Positions 36,263-46,700 of a stretch of 64,000 bases of DNA are shown here, one piece after another; the stretch's first letter is position 1, and the number at the start of each line of letters is the position of its first letter. The translations under genes were made by a program, and so were the position numbers. The DNA comes from Chloracidobacterium sp. Its GTDB lineage: Bacteria > Acidobacteriota > Blastocatellia > Pyrinomonadales > Pyrinomonadaceae. Where the stretch lies: NCBI GenBank assembly GCA_016720705.1, contig JADKKB010000001.1:186001-250000 (forward strand). The letters run 5' to 3'. Under the pieces are notes generated by a model, which worked only from the letters and a program-made list of their open reading frames with translations, was not told the origin of the DNA and ran no database searches.

Positions 36263-36296
36263 AAAGTGAATAAAGTCGAAAGTATATGTCGTATCA

Positions 36297-37157
36297 CTAT
36301 TTGATGATGAATGGTTCGAGGAGACGCATCCACGCTTTGTCAGCACGTTCGTATTCGATTGTGCAGCGTCCGGCACGCTCCGCGGGCAATCCGTCAGGGC
36401 CGACTATAGATTTCATACTGACGGGGTCGCTACCGTAAACCAGGCAGAGCATATCGTAAAATCGTGTCTTGCTAAACGAGTGTTCGTCCCAAAATGCCAT
36501 ATCACCGGGATCGGTGTCGCGACTGGCAACATCAAACTCAAGTGCGGCGTTAATAGCACTATTCCGACCTTCGGGCGAACCGTCAAGTATCAGGATCGTT
36601 GCAAGTTGATCGACCGCGTCCTCTTCTCGGCCGGTTGCCGGCAGGTCAAGGACATCGATCAAGCAGTGGCCAAGTTCGTGGAAAAAAGCTTGCATTATCG
36701 TGTCGCCGACCATATCTTCGACCTCGTTCGGATCCTTCGAAATAGTCTTAAACTCTTCCTCGAATTGGTCAGCGAGTTCGTAGCAGATAGTAACCTCTGT
36801 ACTTTCTGAATTGTAGTACGCGTTTGCCTCGCCGCACTTGTCAAAGTTCAGATAGACGTCACGCGGCAATGCAATAAGTTGATTGAGCTCGGTCGCGATT
36901 TCCTGAAGCATTGCCACCTCGTCCTTCGGCATCGCCTTTTTAGGCTGTTTGGCCTTAGTCACAGGTGAGAACCCGACCTTGAAGTCGCCCTTGTCAAGAG
37001 GGTGTTTGGCGGGCTTAACGGGTGTGGCTGCTGGTTTTGCATTCGCCGATCGGTTTACGTTTGTACTCTGGGCTTGTGACGGACCCATTAGCGTCGTGGT
37101 GCCCAAAATAACAAGCAGAAATGCCATTGAAAAAATTCCGATCGCTATGGTTTTCAT
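36297..37157 (-). CDS. Secreted DUF4344-family metallopeptidase
   Basis: 286 residues. A signal peptide (M-K-T-I-A-I-G-I-F-S-M-A-F-L-L-V) and an Ala/Lys/Pro linker precede the peptidase part. The zinc motif A-F-F-H-E-L-G-H-C-L-I-D is followed by R-E-E-D-A-V-D-Q-L-A with the probable third ligand. Two cysteine pairs (D-K-C-G-E-A-N, V-T-I-C-Y-E) suggest export. These features match DUF4344 putative metallopeptidases. Substrate unknown. Terminated by its own hairpin. Confidence 0.82.
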   Translation of the reverse strand: MKTIAIGIFSMAFLLVILGTTTLMGPSQAQSTNVNRSANAKPAATPVKPAKHPLDKGDFKVGFSPVTKAKQPKKAMPKDEVAMLQEIATELNQLIALPRDVYLNFDKCGEANAYYNSESTEVTICYELADQFEEEFKTISKDPNEVEDMVGDTIMQAFFHELGHCLIDVLDLPATGREEDAVDQLATILILDGSPEGRNSAINAALEFDVASRDTDPGDMAFWDEHSFSKTRFYDMLCLVYGSDPVSMKSIVGPDGLPAERAGRCTIEYERADKAWMRLLEPFIIK

Positions 37158-37308
37158 ATATTTTATTTCTTCTTTTTGAGTTTGAGCCCTACGGTTTTTG
37201 TATCAAATCAGATCGAGATTCTGATAGATGTCGGAGCGCACACGATTTATTAAAGTTGACGCGAAATCATAATGCAAACTTCGCAGAAAGTCTATTGTCA
37301 AAGCGTAC

Positions 37309-37336
37309 AGAAAAAAAGCCGGACAAATGTCCGGCC
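37309..37336 (-). terminator. Terminator of tRNA-Arg
   Basis: GCCGGAC and GTCCGGC form a 7-bp stem with loop AAAT. On the minus strand seven T follow. It stands 23 bases past the CCA end of the tRNA. Confidence 0.88.
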
Positions 37337-37358
37337 TGTGTAGAGGAAACAGTAATTG

Positions 37359-37435
37359 TGGTACACCCGGCAAGATTCGAACTTGCGACCCTCTGATTCG
37401 AAGTCAGATACTCTATCCAGCTGAGCTACGGGTGC
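37359..37435 (-). tRNA. tRNA-Arg (anticodon UCG)
   Basis: 77 bases with encoded CCA. Acceptor GCACCCG/CGGGUGU (first pair G-U), D arm GCUC...GAGU, anticodon stem UCUGA/UCAGA with loop CUUCGAA (anticodon UCG), T stem GCAAG/CUUGC, discriminator A. Confidence 0.95.
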
Positions 37436-37489
37436 TCGAAGTAAAGATTTTAGATATGCGGACCGTGTTTTGCAAACCGCGTTTATAAA

Positions 37490-37912
37490 CTACTGTTGCA
37501 GACTACGAACGTGCTTGATGATCGATCTGATCTCTGCCTCAGTCAATTTATCCTTGAATGCAGGCATTCCGTCATCGGGAAATCCCTCGGAAATGTAGCC
37601 AAATATCTTTTCGTCAGGCTTGGCTTTCTGTTTGGCGGTGGTGATATCGTCCGGGTCGATCATTTTGCCGTCGACAGTTGTTTTGCCGCCCTTTCCGCTG
37701 TCCCTGTGGCACGTCATACAGTTGGTTGTATAAAGGTTTCGTGCCAAAACTGTCTCGTCGACCGGTGTCGGCGCCGTTGCCGTTGGCGTTGCCGCGGCAT
37801 TCGGCTTATTGTCGTTTGTGCCGGTTACCGAGTTCGGCGGCGGTGCCTGGCCACAGGCGGCCAAAAAGATCGCAAATGTTGTGGCTATAATGGTTATTTT
37901 CAACTTATTCAT
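37490..37912 (-). CDS. Lipid-anchored c-type cytochrome (single heme)
   Basis: 140 residues. The lipobox L-A-A-C-G at about 20 and a Pro/Ala/Thr linker precede a class I cytochrome domain: heme motif C-M-T-C-H, then G-M-P-A-F with the axial Met near the end. It would carry electrons in the periplasm from a membrane anchor. The ccsA-resB genes at 52970-56078 probably serve its maturation. It lies just upstream of tRNA-Arg on the same strand. Confidence 0.88.
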   Translation of the reverse strand: MNKLKITIIATTFAIFLAACGQAPPPNSVTGTNDNKPNAAATPTATAPTPVDETVLARNLYTTNCMTCHRDSGKGGKTTVDGKMIDPDDITTAKQKAKPDEKIFGYISEGFPDDGMPAFKDKLTEAEIRSIIKHVRSLQQ

Positions 37913-37998
37913 AAATTAGAGATCTATTTCGTTTGATTACGATTGTGAAAAAGTTTAACTTAAGGTGACAATTTACACCAATTCGACCTTTCAACAAT

Positions 37999-40332
37999 AT
38001 GAAAATTCGCACCCCGTGGATCATCGTCATTGCCGCAATGTCTTTCATTTCGGCCATTGCTCAACCCGCAACTCCGACCAAAGGCATCGCGGGGCTTAAG
38101 GCCGAGGTGACTATTCGGCGTGATGCCCGCAGCATTCCCTATATCTCGGCGACAAATGATAACGACCTGTATTTTGCGCAGGGTTACACCACTGCAAGTG
38201 ATCGTCTATTTCAAATGGATCTGATGCGGCGTGTGGCACGGGGCGAAACGGCCGAGATATTCGGTAAGACGGTTCTCGACGAAGATAAGCGTTGGCGACG
38301 GTTTAATTTCTCGGCCATCGCCGAGCAAAACCTGACGTTTCTCAGCCCGGCACTTCAGTCCGCCCTTACGAGCTATGCGAGCGGCGTGAATGCGTATATT
38401 GCGACACTGGATGAAAAGACGTTACCGGTGGAGTTCCGATTCCTGCAGTATCGACCTCGAGAATGGCGGCCCTCTGATACGATCGTGATCGGCAAGATAC
38501 TCTCGGACGCCCTTAGCACGACGTGGCGGTACGACCTGATTCGAGCGTCGATGCAGAATATTTCCAAAGACAAACTGGCGGATCTGAATGATCCGGTGAC
38601 ACCGTATGACGTGATCCTCTTTGGCAAAGACACGCCTGCCAAAAAGGAGGCAGTTGCGAGCAAACCCGTCGAAGTTTCCAATGGATTGCTGGCTCTTGCC
38701 GATGCTGATGATAGACTGCGCTCGAGTTCGCTTGAGCGTGTCGGGCTATACGCAGAGGACCTTGCGGCGAGCAATAATTGGGTCATTTCAGGAAAGCGGA
38801 CGGCGGACGGCAAGCCGATCCTCGCCAATGACCCGCATCTTGCCGCGACCGCACCCGGCATTTGGTATCTGACACATCTTTCGACACCCACGATGCGAGT
38901 CTCGGGCGTGACCTTCCCGGGCGTTCCCGGGATCATACTTGGCCATAATGATTCGATCGCGTGGGGAGCGACAAATGTCGGCCCTGACGTTCAGGATCTG
39001 TACGTCGAGACATTCAACGACAAGGGCGAGTACAAGACGCCCACCGGATGGCAGGCAGCAACGGTGAGAAAGGAGATCATCAACGTTCGGTCAAACCCGT
39101 TAAAGCCGGAGACCGATCCGGTCGAGTTTGACGTCATCGTCACCCGCAACGGCCCGATCATCACCGAGGATGGCGGTAAGAAATATTCGCTGAAATGGAC
39201 CGCATTTGATCCGCACAATTCGGAGTTTGAGGCGTTTTACGAGTGGAATCGGGCTAAGAACTGGACCGGTTTTCGCAATGCGTTGCAAAAGTATGGCGGT
39301 GCGGCACAGAATTTTATCTATGCCGACACAAAAGGGAATATCGGATGGAACGCCGCAAGCAAGATCCCGATTCGCAGAACCGGTGACGGTGCGTTGCCGT
39401 ATGACGGATCGACGGGTGACGGCGATTGGGTCGGGACGATCCCGTTTGCCGAATTGCCGGTGCTATTTAATCCGCCGAGCGGACTGATCGTCACCGCCAA
39501 CCAACGGATCGTCGGAACATCGTACAAGTACACTCAATTGTCCCGCGACACGGCGGCGCCCTGGCGGGCACGGCGTTTGTTCGACATACTCAACTCCAAG
39601 ACTAAAGTGACCTTTGATGACGTGCGAGACGCCCAGTACGACACTTTCAACATCCCATTGGATCTGCTTGCGAAAGAGATCGTCAAAGTGGGCGGCCCTT
39701 CGCCCGAAACCCTGTCCGTGCTCAAGACTTGGGATGGGCGAATGGAACCGGATTCGCGGGGTGCAGTGCTCGCCAACGAAATGCGAAATTGTCTTGCGAA
39801 TAAGGTTGCCGATGATAATCGCCCGGTGCCGTCGTTCATAATTCGCGACCGGATACTTGAGAGAGCCATTCGGGAAAAGCTCAAGCGGTGGCTGCCCAAT
39901 GGGTATCAGAGGGATGCTGACCTTTATCGCGATTGCGATACATCGGCTCGAGCGTCGCTCTCAGACGCTAAACGCTTGGGGCCTGACGATAGCAAATGGG
40001 TTTGGGGAGCGACTTGGGTTTCAAGATTTCCGCATCCGCTGGCCGCGGTTCCGCTCATCGGCGGCCAATTTAAGACACCGTCCGTTCCGATCAACGGTAG
40101 CGGTCAGACGCCAAATGTCGGCTCAAGCGTATCGATGCGCCACATCACTAGCCCCGGCAACTGGGACGCAACCCGCCACGTCATCCCACTCGGCCAAAGC
40201 GGCGATCCCGCGTCAAAGTATTTCAAAGACCAATTTGAACTGTGGCGAACCGGGGAACCGGCGATATTTCCATTCTCGAAAGCGGCGGTCGAACGATCCG
40301 CGACCGTGACCTTGGTAATGACGCCAAAATAG
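37999..40332 (+). CDS. Penicillin acylase family (Ntn-hydrolase) protein
   Basis: 777 residues with a signal peptide (W-I-I-V-I-A-A-M-S-F-I-S-A-I-A). Order fits the precursor alpha chain-spacer-beta chain of penicillin/AHL acylases: R-D-A-R-S-I-P-Y-I-S near 40, F-A-Q-G-Y-T-T-A-S-D-R, then the autocatalytic N-terminal nucleophile S258 in A-A-S-N-N-W. The beta chain holds G-P-D-V-Q-D-L-Y and G-H-N-D-S-I-A-W-G. Members hydrolyse amides such as acyl-homoserine lactones or beta-lactams; the substrate cannot be read here. Immediately downstream lies the defence-type operon. Confidence 0.87.
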   Translation: MKIRTPWIIVIAAMSFISAIAQPATPTKGIAGLKAEVTIRRDARSIPYISATNDNDLYFAQGYTTASDRLFQMDLMRRVARGETAEIFGKTVLDEDKRWRRFNFSAIAEQNLTFLSPALQSALTSYASGVNAYIATLDEKTLPVEFRFLQYRPREWRPSDTIVIGKILSDALSTTWRYDLIRASMQNISKDKLADLNDPVTPYDVILFGKDTPAKKEAVASKPVEVSNGLLALADADDRLRSSSLERVGLYAEDLAASNNWVISGKRTADGKPILANDPHLAATAPGIWYLTHLSTPTMRVSGVTFPGVPGIILGHNDSIAWGATNVGPDVQDLYVETFNDKGEYKTPTGWQAATVRKEIINVRSNPLKPETDPVEFDVIVTRNGPIITEDGGKKYSLKWTAFDPHNSEFEAFYEWNRAKNWTGFRNALQKYGGAAQNFIYADTKGNIGWNAASKIPIRRTGDGALPYDGSTGDGDWVGTIPFAELPVLFNPPSGLIVTANQRIVGTSYKYTQLSRDTAAPWRARRLFDILNSKTKVTFDDVRDAQYDTFNIPLDLLAKEIVKVGGPSPETLSVLKTWDGRMEPDSRGAVLANEMRNCLANKVADDNRPVPSFIIRDRILERAIREKLKRWLPNGYQRDADLYRDCDTSARASLSDAKRLGPDDSKWVWGATWVSRFPHPLAAVPLIGGQFKTPSVPINGSGQTPNVGSSVSMRHITSPGNWDATRHVIPLGQSGDPASKYFKDQFELWRTGEPAIFPFSKAAVERSATVTLVMTPK

Positions 40333-40375
40333 ACAAGATCAAAAAATAATTTCCGCGCCAGCTGTCTAAAATACG

Positions 40376-40413
40376 GTTGTGTTTGTGTGATAAAATATTC
40401 AATCAAACACAAC
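40376..40413. promoter_or_regulatory. Perfect 10-bp inverted repeat before the helicase-methylase-ATPase operon
   Basis: GTTGTGTTTG (40376-40385) and CAAACACAAC (40404-40413) are exact reverse complements, separated by 18 AT-rich bases that contain TAAAAT. The ATG of the helicase gene is 93 bases downstream. The element could be an operator around a -10 box, or the stem of a terminator-like hairpin for the upstream gene, but no T run follows. The rest of 40333-40505 shows no gene. Confidence 0.5.
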
Positions 40414-40505
40414 AGGGCGTTTTAACATCCTTTGGTAGTCGCTCTCGCAATTAATCTGACAGCGGTTGCTCCGAAATCAATTGTAATAGTAACTGGCAAA
40501 CGAAA

Positions 40506-43500
40506 ATGAGTACCGACCTAACGTTTCTCACAAACGAAGCTGACCGAAAGTTTGCGGTAAGATTGCACAATCTTTTGCCGAGGTGCGACAGCTTCGATTG
40601 CTTGGTTGGATATTTTTACCTGAGCGGTTTTCACCTTATTCAGGAATCACTCGAACCGTGTGGAAAGATCCGAATTTTGATCGGCCTTGAAACCGAACAA
40701 CAGGTCCACGACGCCTTATTGCAAGCCCAACAAACGCTCAATCTTCGCTCGACCTCAGATACGACCAATCACTTTAACAACGTGATGCTTCATCAACTCG
40801 AAACTGCAGAAGAGAGTCAGGCAGTCGAGTCGGGGATCGAGAAGCTAGTCCGTTGGTGTAGCGAAGGAAAAGTTGAGATTCGTGCTTACGACAAATCCAA
40901 GATACATGCGAAGCTCTATATCTTCTCCTTTGCGCAGGAGCAATTGGACAAAGGTCGCGTGATCACTGGATCAAGTAACCTTTCGCAATCCGGGCTCCAG
41001 GATAATCTAGAGTTTAACGTCGAGCTTAAGAATCGCTCCGATTATGATTTTGCTCTTCAGAAATTCGAAGAGCTATGGAAAGACTCGGTAGAGGTTTCAC
41101 AGGACTTTGTTAGTGCCGTTGAAGAAAAGTCACATCTGGCTCAATTTTCACCGCGAGAACTTTATCTTAAGCTTTTATACGAATATTTCCAAAACGAACT
41201 GACTCAGATCCGCGAACTCGACGAGCTATATTACCCTGAAGAGTTCCTTCGGCTTCAATATCAGCACGACGCGGTTTTAACAGCGAAAAGAATCCTCGAA
41301 GAGCTCAACGGCGTCTTCATTGCCGATGTTGTCGGTCTGGGTAAAACCTACATGGCCGCGATGCTCGCGCGTGAGCTCGACGGAGGTATATTGGTTATTG
41401 CGCCGCCTGCCCTGATAGACGAAAAAAATCCCGGAGCATGGGGAAATGTTTTTCGCGATTTCGGAGTCAGGCGATTCAAAACATTTTCGGTTGGACGATT
41501 GGACGAGATCCTTAAACTTGACCTTCGAAAATTCCAGTATGTTTTTATAGATGAGGCACATCGGTTCCGGAACGAATTTAATGAAACCTACGCAAAGCTT
41601 CATCGGATCTGCCGGAATAAAAAGATCGTGCTCGTTACCGCGACGCCATTTAACAACCATCCGTCCGATCTGTTGAGCCAGTTGAAGCTTTTTCAAAATT
41701 CGAGGAACAGTACAATTCCTAATCTGCCGAACCTTGATAATTTTTTCCGGCGGCTCAATTCAAATATCAGCGGACTGCATCGGGTCACAAATCGCGAGGA
41801 TTATCGGCGAGCGATGCGCGAAAATGCTCACGAAGTTCGTGAGCGAGTCTTGAAACACCTGATGGTTAGGCGCACCCGGACGGAGATATCTGCTTATTAT
41901 GGGGATGACCTAGCAAAACAGGGATTAAAATTTCCCGAAGTCGAAACGCCGACGCCAGTTTTTTACGGCTTGTCGCCGATAGAAGACAGAATTTTTACTC
42001 AAACAATTCGCCGCGTTAGTAAAGAAATCAAATATGCCCGCTATCGCCCACTCGTCGATATCTATTTCAAAGGGCAGTTAGACGACGATACGACCACGGC
42101 TCAAAACAACCTTGCCGCCTTCATGAAGATTCTGCTCGTGAAGCGGCTTGAGAGCAGCTTTGCGGCATTTCGAAAGACGCTCGATCGATTTATCGATGTT
42201 TATGAAAGGTATATCCAGGCGTATGAATCTGGATACGTTTATGTCAGCAAGAAAAAAACAAACCTAATCTTCGAGCTGATCGACGCAGGAGATTTTGACG
42301 CGATCGAGAAACTGATCGCGGACGATGCGGCAACCCGTTACGAAGCCGAAGATTTCGAACCGGCTTTTCTCAGCGATCTGCAAGACGATCTCGCGGTGCT
42401 AAAAGAGATTCACAAAGACTGGCAGCAAATAGACCGCGACCCCAAGTGGGATGAATTTAAGGCGTTATTACAATCGGACCCGATCCTGAAAGAATCGAAG
42501 ATACTACTTTTCACCGAGGCAAAAGACACGGCAGAATATCTTAGCGACCTGATCGAATCGAAACTGAATGAAAAGGTGATCTGTTATTCCGGCAGCTCTA
42601 AAAAAAGTACCCGCGAAGAAGTGATTCAAAACTTCGACGCGCGAGTTCGCAAGCCAAAAGATACTTATCGCATTCTCATCACAACCGATGCTCTTGCCGA
42701 AGGCGTTTCTCTTCATCGGTCAAATGTAGTTCTCAATTACGATATCCCATGGAACCCGACGCGGATGATGCAGCGTGTCGGGCGGGTCAATCGTGTCGAT
42801 ACCAAGTTTGAAAAGGTTTACACATATAATTTCTTCCCATCGACACAAGGCGAAGATGCTATTGGCCTCCAAGCTGCCGCCGAAGCGAAGATCGAGGCGT
42901 TTATCGAGATGCTAGGCAGCGATGCCGCACTTCTAACAGAAAATGAAGAGATCAAATCATTTAATCTCTTCGAACGTCTGACTTCCAAAGCAACGATCAC
43001 GGGCGAGGACGAAGAGGAAACCGAGAGCGAACTTAAATACCTAACGCAAATTCGTCAGATTCAGGAAAACGATAAGGCACTCTTCGCTCATATCAAGGCT
43101 TTGCCTAAGAAAGCGCGTTCGGCGCAAAAAATCGAGGGATACAAAGACGCATTACTCACCTATTTCCGGATCGGTAAACTCGATAAGTTTTACCTTTCGT
43201 CTCGCGATAAGTCTCACTCCGCTGAGCTCAACTTTCTACAGACCGCAAAACTTCTCGAAAGCGAAAGCGATGAAAAGTGTCGTGTCGGTTCCGCCTTCTA
43301 TGATCTGTTGCGCAAGAATCAAGTTGCTCTGGCGGACGCATTGAGAACGGACGAAGAGACAAAATATTCACCGGCTGCGAGCAGCGATGTTTATACAAAG
43401 CTCCGTCGCCGTCTCTTAGCGTTTAAGCCAGATCAGCGACAAGATTTTACTGATGCCGACGATGGATTGTGGCAGGATGCTCTTCTTGCGCTCGAACATG

Positions 43501-43685
43501 GTTCCATTGCCAAAAAAACAGTAAATCGCGTTTGGAAACTGGTCGAAAAGTCAGACGAGGCTAAGGTTGTGTTAGATATCCTTTGGAAAAGTTTTGACCG
43601 CGACACTTTGGCGGTTGATGCCGAAACCGAAGCCCGACTTCCCGCAAAACCGCGAGAGGTTATTTTGTCGGAGTATTTTCTTTAA
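40506..43685 (+). CDS. PLD-domain SF2 (SNF2-like) helicase of a helicase-methylase-ATPase defence operon
   Basis: 1059 residues. N-terminal phospholipase-D-like domain: one HKD-type motif with H134 and K136 in K-I-H-A-K-L-Y, then S156/N158 in T-G-S-S-N-L-S, plus N167 and E169. SF2 motor: motif I V-G-L-G-K-T (K280), D-E-A-H at 349-352, V-T-A-T-P-F-N-N at 377-384, and the second RecA lobe with T-T-D-A-L-A-E-G-V-S-L-H and Q756-R-V-G-R760 as motif VI. The C-terminal 250 residues are helical and unrecognised. One HKD motif per chain implies nuclease activity by dimerisation, if active. The methyltransferase gene follows after 18 bases. Confidence 0.88.
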   Translation: MSTDLTFLTNEADRKFAVRLHNLLPRCDSFDCLVGYFYLSGFHLIQESLEPCGKIRILIGLETEQQVHDALLQAQQTLNLRSTSDTTNHFNNVMLHQLETAEESQAVESGIEKLVRWCSEGKVEIRAYDKSKIHAKLYIFSFAQEQLDKGRVITGSSNLSQSGLQDNLEFNVELKNRSDYDFALQKFEELWKDSVEVSQDFVSAVEEKSHLAQFSPRELYLKLLYEYFQNELTQIRELDELYYPEEFLRLQYQHDAVLTAKRILEELNGVFIADVVGLGKTYMAAMLARELDGGILVIAPPALIDEKNPGAWGNVFRDFGVRRFKTFSVGRLDEILKLDLRKFQYVFIDEAHRFRNEFNETYAKLHRICRNKKIVLVTATPFNNHPSDLLSQLKLFQNSRNSTIPNLPNLDNFFRRLNSNISGLHRVTNREDYRRAMRENAHEVRERVLKHLMVRRTRTEISAYYGDDLAKQGLKFPEVETPTPVFYGLSPIEDRIFTQTIRRVSKEIKYARYRPLVDIYFKGQLDDDTTTAQNNLAAFMKILLVKRLESSFAAFRKTLDRFIDVYERYIQAYESGYVYVSKKKTNLIFELIDAGDFDAIEKLIADDAATRYEAEDFEPAFLSDLQDDLAVLKEIHKDWQQIDRDPKWDEFKALLQSDPILKESKILLFTEAKDTAEYLSDLIESKLNEKVICYSGSSKKSTREEVIQNFDARVRKPKDTYRILITTDALAEGVSLHRSNVVLNYDIPWNPTRMMQRVGRVNRVDTKFEKVYTYNFFPSTQGEDAIGLQAAAEAKIEAFIEMLGSDAALLTENEEIKSFNLFERLTSKATITGEDEEETESELKYLTQIRQIQENDKALFAHIKALPKKARSAQKIEGYKDALLTYFRIGKLDKFYLSSRDKSHSAELNFLQTAKLLESESDEKCRVGSAFYDLLRKNQVALADALRTDEETKYSPAASSDVYTKLRRRLLAFKPDQRQDFTDADDGLWQDALLALEHGSIAKKTVNRVWKLVEKSDEAKVVLDILWKSFDRDTLAVDAETEARLPAKPREVILSEYFL

Positions 43686-43703
43686 CCATTCCCGTCTGGA
43701 CCT

Positions 43704-46700
43704 ATGAATGAAGAACAAGCCCGTAGCCTTATAAAAGATGTCTTTCAAAGCAGGTTTGCGAAACCCGCTTTTGAGGAATTTCTAAGTGAGTTCTTGCCTA
43801 GCTTCGATCTAACGAAGGCCTTTGGCCCACTCAGCGGGAATGTAATTCGCGCCGCCTTTCGGGATCGAATAGCTAGTTATGAAAGGGTTGGTCAATATGC
43901 CGACCCGGATCAAAGGAAGATCGATGTTCTAATTATCAATCTCAATCGAGAGACAACACTACAGCACGGAAGAACTGGCCTTAGAAATTTTGCTGCGGAC
44001 TATCTGCAGAGTGACCGAGGTCTTGGGAAGACAGCTGTCCTTCTCGCGTACGTCCCTAGCGACGGCGGCGACTGGCGGTTTTCCTTTGTAACCCTGGAAA
44101 CAAGTCTAGCGGAGAACGAGAAAGGAAGATTCAAGGAGGTAGTCGATAAGATCACGCCAGCCCGCCGGAAGTCCTTTTTGGTAGGGGAATCCGAAAAGTC
44201 CCATACTGCACAATCTAGGTTTGTTAAATGGATAGGCAGCCGAAACGCTCCCACAGTTCAGGAGATCGAAGACTGCTTTGATGTCGAGGCCGTAACAAAG
44301 GAGTTTTTCAACAAATATAAAGTCCTTTTTGAACGAACGAGAGCTGCGATTCTCGATGTGTGTGAAAAAAACTCGCGGGTAAAGCAGGAGTTTCTTGATA
44401 TTGGACTTTCCAAAAAAGCTGTCGATGGTTCCGACAATGAGACCCTTGTTCCTAATGCAGACGATTTTGCTAAAAAGCTACTTGGTCAGGTCGTTTTCCT
44501 TTACTTCCTCCAGAGGAAAGGTTGGTTCGGCGTACAGACGGAATGGGGCGATGGTGATAAGAAATTTTTGCGACATCTTTTCGAGAACAGGGAAGATTAT
44601 TTAACCGGCGCCCGAACAGGAAAAAAGTGTAACTACTTCAATGATATTCTTGAACCTCTTTTCTATGAGGCGTTAGCTTATCCCCGCGACAGGGACTATT
44701 CGAAGCAATTTGACTGCAAGATTCCTTTTTTAAATGGCGGACTTTTTGAACCAATCTACGGTTACAATTGGCAGCAGTTCGACCTTTTACTTCCTGATGA
44801 TCTTTTCTCCAACAATGAGAAAACCAAAGATGGCGACATCGGCGACGGTATTCTCGATATTTTTGACCGCTATAACTTTACAGTCAATGAATCTGAACCA
44901 CTGGAAACAGAGGTTGCTGTTGATCCGGAAATGTTGGGTAAGGTCTTCGAGAATTTGCTCCCCGAACATGAGAAAAAAGGGAAGGGCGCGTATTACACCC
45001 CAAGACCGATCGTCGCGTATATGTGTCAGCAGAGCCTGATCAATTATTTGGACACACATTTCGCAAATATTGCACGGGACGACTTAGAAACATTCATTAT
45101 TTATGGCGAACGTCACGCCGACTTCGAGGCAAGATCAAACAAAGCGAACGAGGATAAACTCCTGCCTGATGGTATTCGAGCAAATGCCCGAAAAATCGAT
45201 AAAAGGCTTGCCAATATAAAGGTTTGTGATCCAGCAATAGGCTCAGGTGCATTTCCGGTTGGAATGATGCACGAAATTGTTCGTGCGAGGCAGACGCTGG
45301 CTTCGATCGGGTCAATGCCTGAAAAGTCCGCTTACGAATTGAAGCGCCATGCTATCGAGAATTCGCTATATGGTGTCGATATTGATTCGGGCGCTGTCGA
45401 GATCGCTAAACTCCGGCTTTGGCTTTCGCTCGTAGTAGATGAAGAGGATCGCAAAACGGTTCAACCCCTTCCAAACCTAGATTTCAAGATCATGCAGGGA
45501 GACTCATTGATAGACGAGTTTCGTGGCATCAGGCTTTTCGACGATGCCATGTTGGATCAAAAAGCCGCTCTGACTCACGATTCCGAACAGTTAATCAGTG
45601 ATCTGAAAGAAAAGATCGCTAAAAAGACGCAAGAATTTTTCTTACTTCATCAAAAAGGCGATGCGGCGGCGATAAAGCTCCACGCCGTTGAGAAAGATAT
45701 AGTGGCTCTTAAGGTCCAACTTGATGGGGCAACCGGTAAAGGGAAAGACCGAAAAGCTGCCGGAGAATCTCTGTACAACGGTAGCGAAGAACCAAGTAAG
45801 GTAAGTATTAGATTCGCGGAATTGCAGAAGATACACCAGGCAATCATTAAAGAGACGAACGGAGAGCGTAAACGCGACCTCAGAGCGGCGGCGGACCGTC
45901 TTGAACACGAATTCGTCAGTGAGAATCTTCGCGAGGTTGAGAAAGCCGTTAATCAGCAACTGAAAAAGCTTCGGCAGGATTTGGACGGTGAAGTGGCGAA
46001 TGTTAAAGCGACCATGAAGTCTGAGATTGAGACTCCGAAAATCCAAAAGCTAAAAAAACAGATAGTCCAAAAGCAAAAAGAGCTTTCGGACCTCGGCGAA
46101 ACACAAGAGCAGCTTGCCATGATGGATTTTTCGAAATTCAAACCGTTTTTCCTTTGGCATCTTCATTTTTTTGAGATCTTTCAAACGCAAGGCGGTTTTG
46201 ATGTCGTTTTAGGAAATCCGCCTTACCTGAAAATTCAGAATATTAGCGACGAAATTGCGAAGATTCTAAAGTCGAAATATGTTACGGCGACTGGCAAATT
46301 TGATATTTACGTTACGTTTATAGAGAAATCATTTGCCTTGCTAAACCATTCTGGGGTTGTGTTATTTATCCATCCACACAGATTCTTAACGGCGGACTAC
46401 GGCAATGGGCTAAAAAAGCTATTAGACGACATTCGGGGGCTAAGGTCAGCAATTCTTTTTGGCATTCAACAGATTTTTGAAACGGCCACAACATATACGG
46501 GAATCTTTGAGTATTCAAATAACAACGTTTCGATCCAGGTAAAGGAAGTTGGTTCTAAAGTTTTCCAGCATATTCCGTTCAGCACCAAGCAATACTCTAA
46601 CGATGCAAGTCATTGGCGAACTCTAACGAGTAACGAAGAATCATCTAGTCTGGTTGGAAGACTTTCGTCCTTTCCAAATAGATTGACTGAAGTGTTTGAG

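Noticed and set aside
43704..45200. PD-(D/E)xK nuclease in the methyltransferase N-terminus
   Set aside because: R-K-I-D-V-L-I-I-N-L-N-R-E is suggestive, but the upstream acidic residue and the spacing are not convincing by eye.
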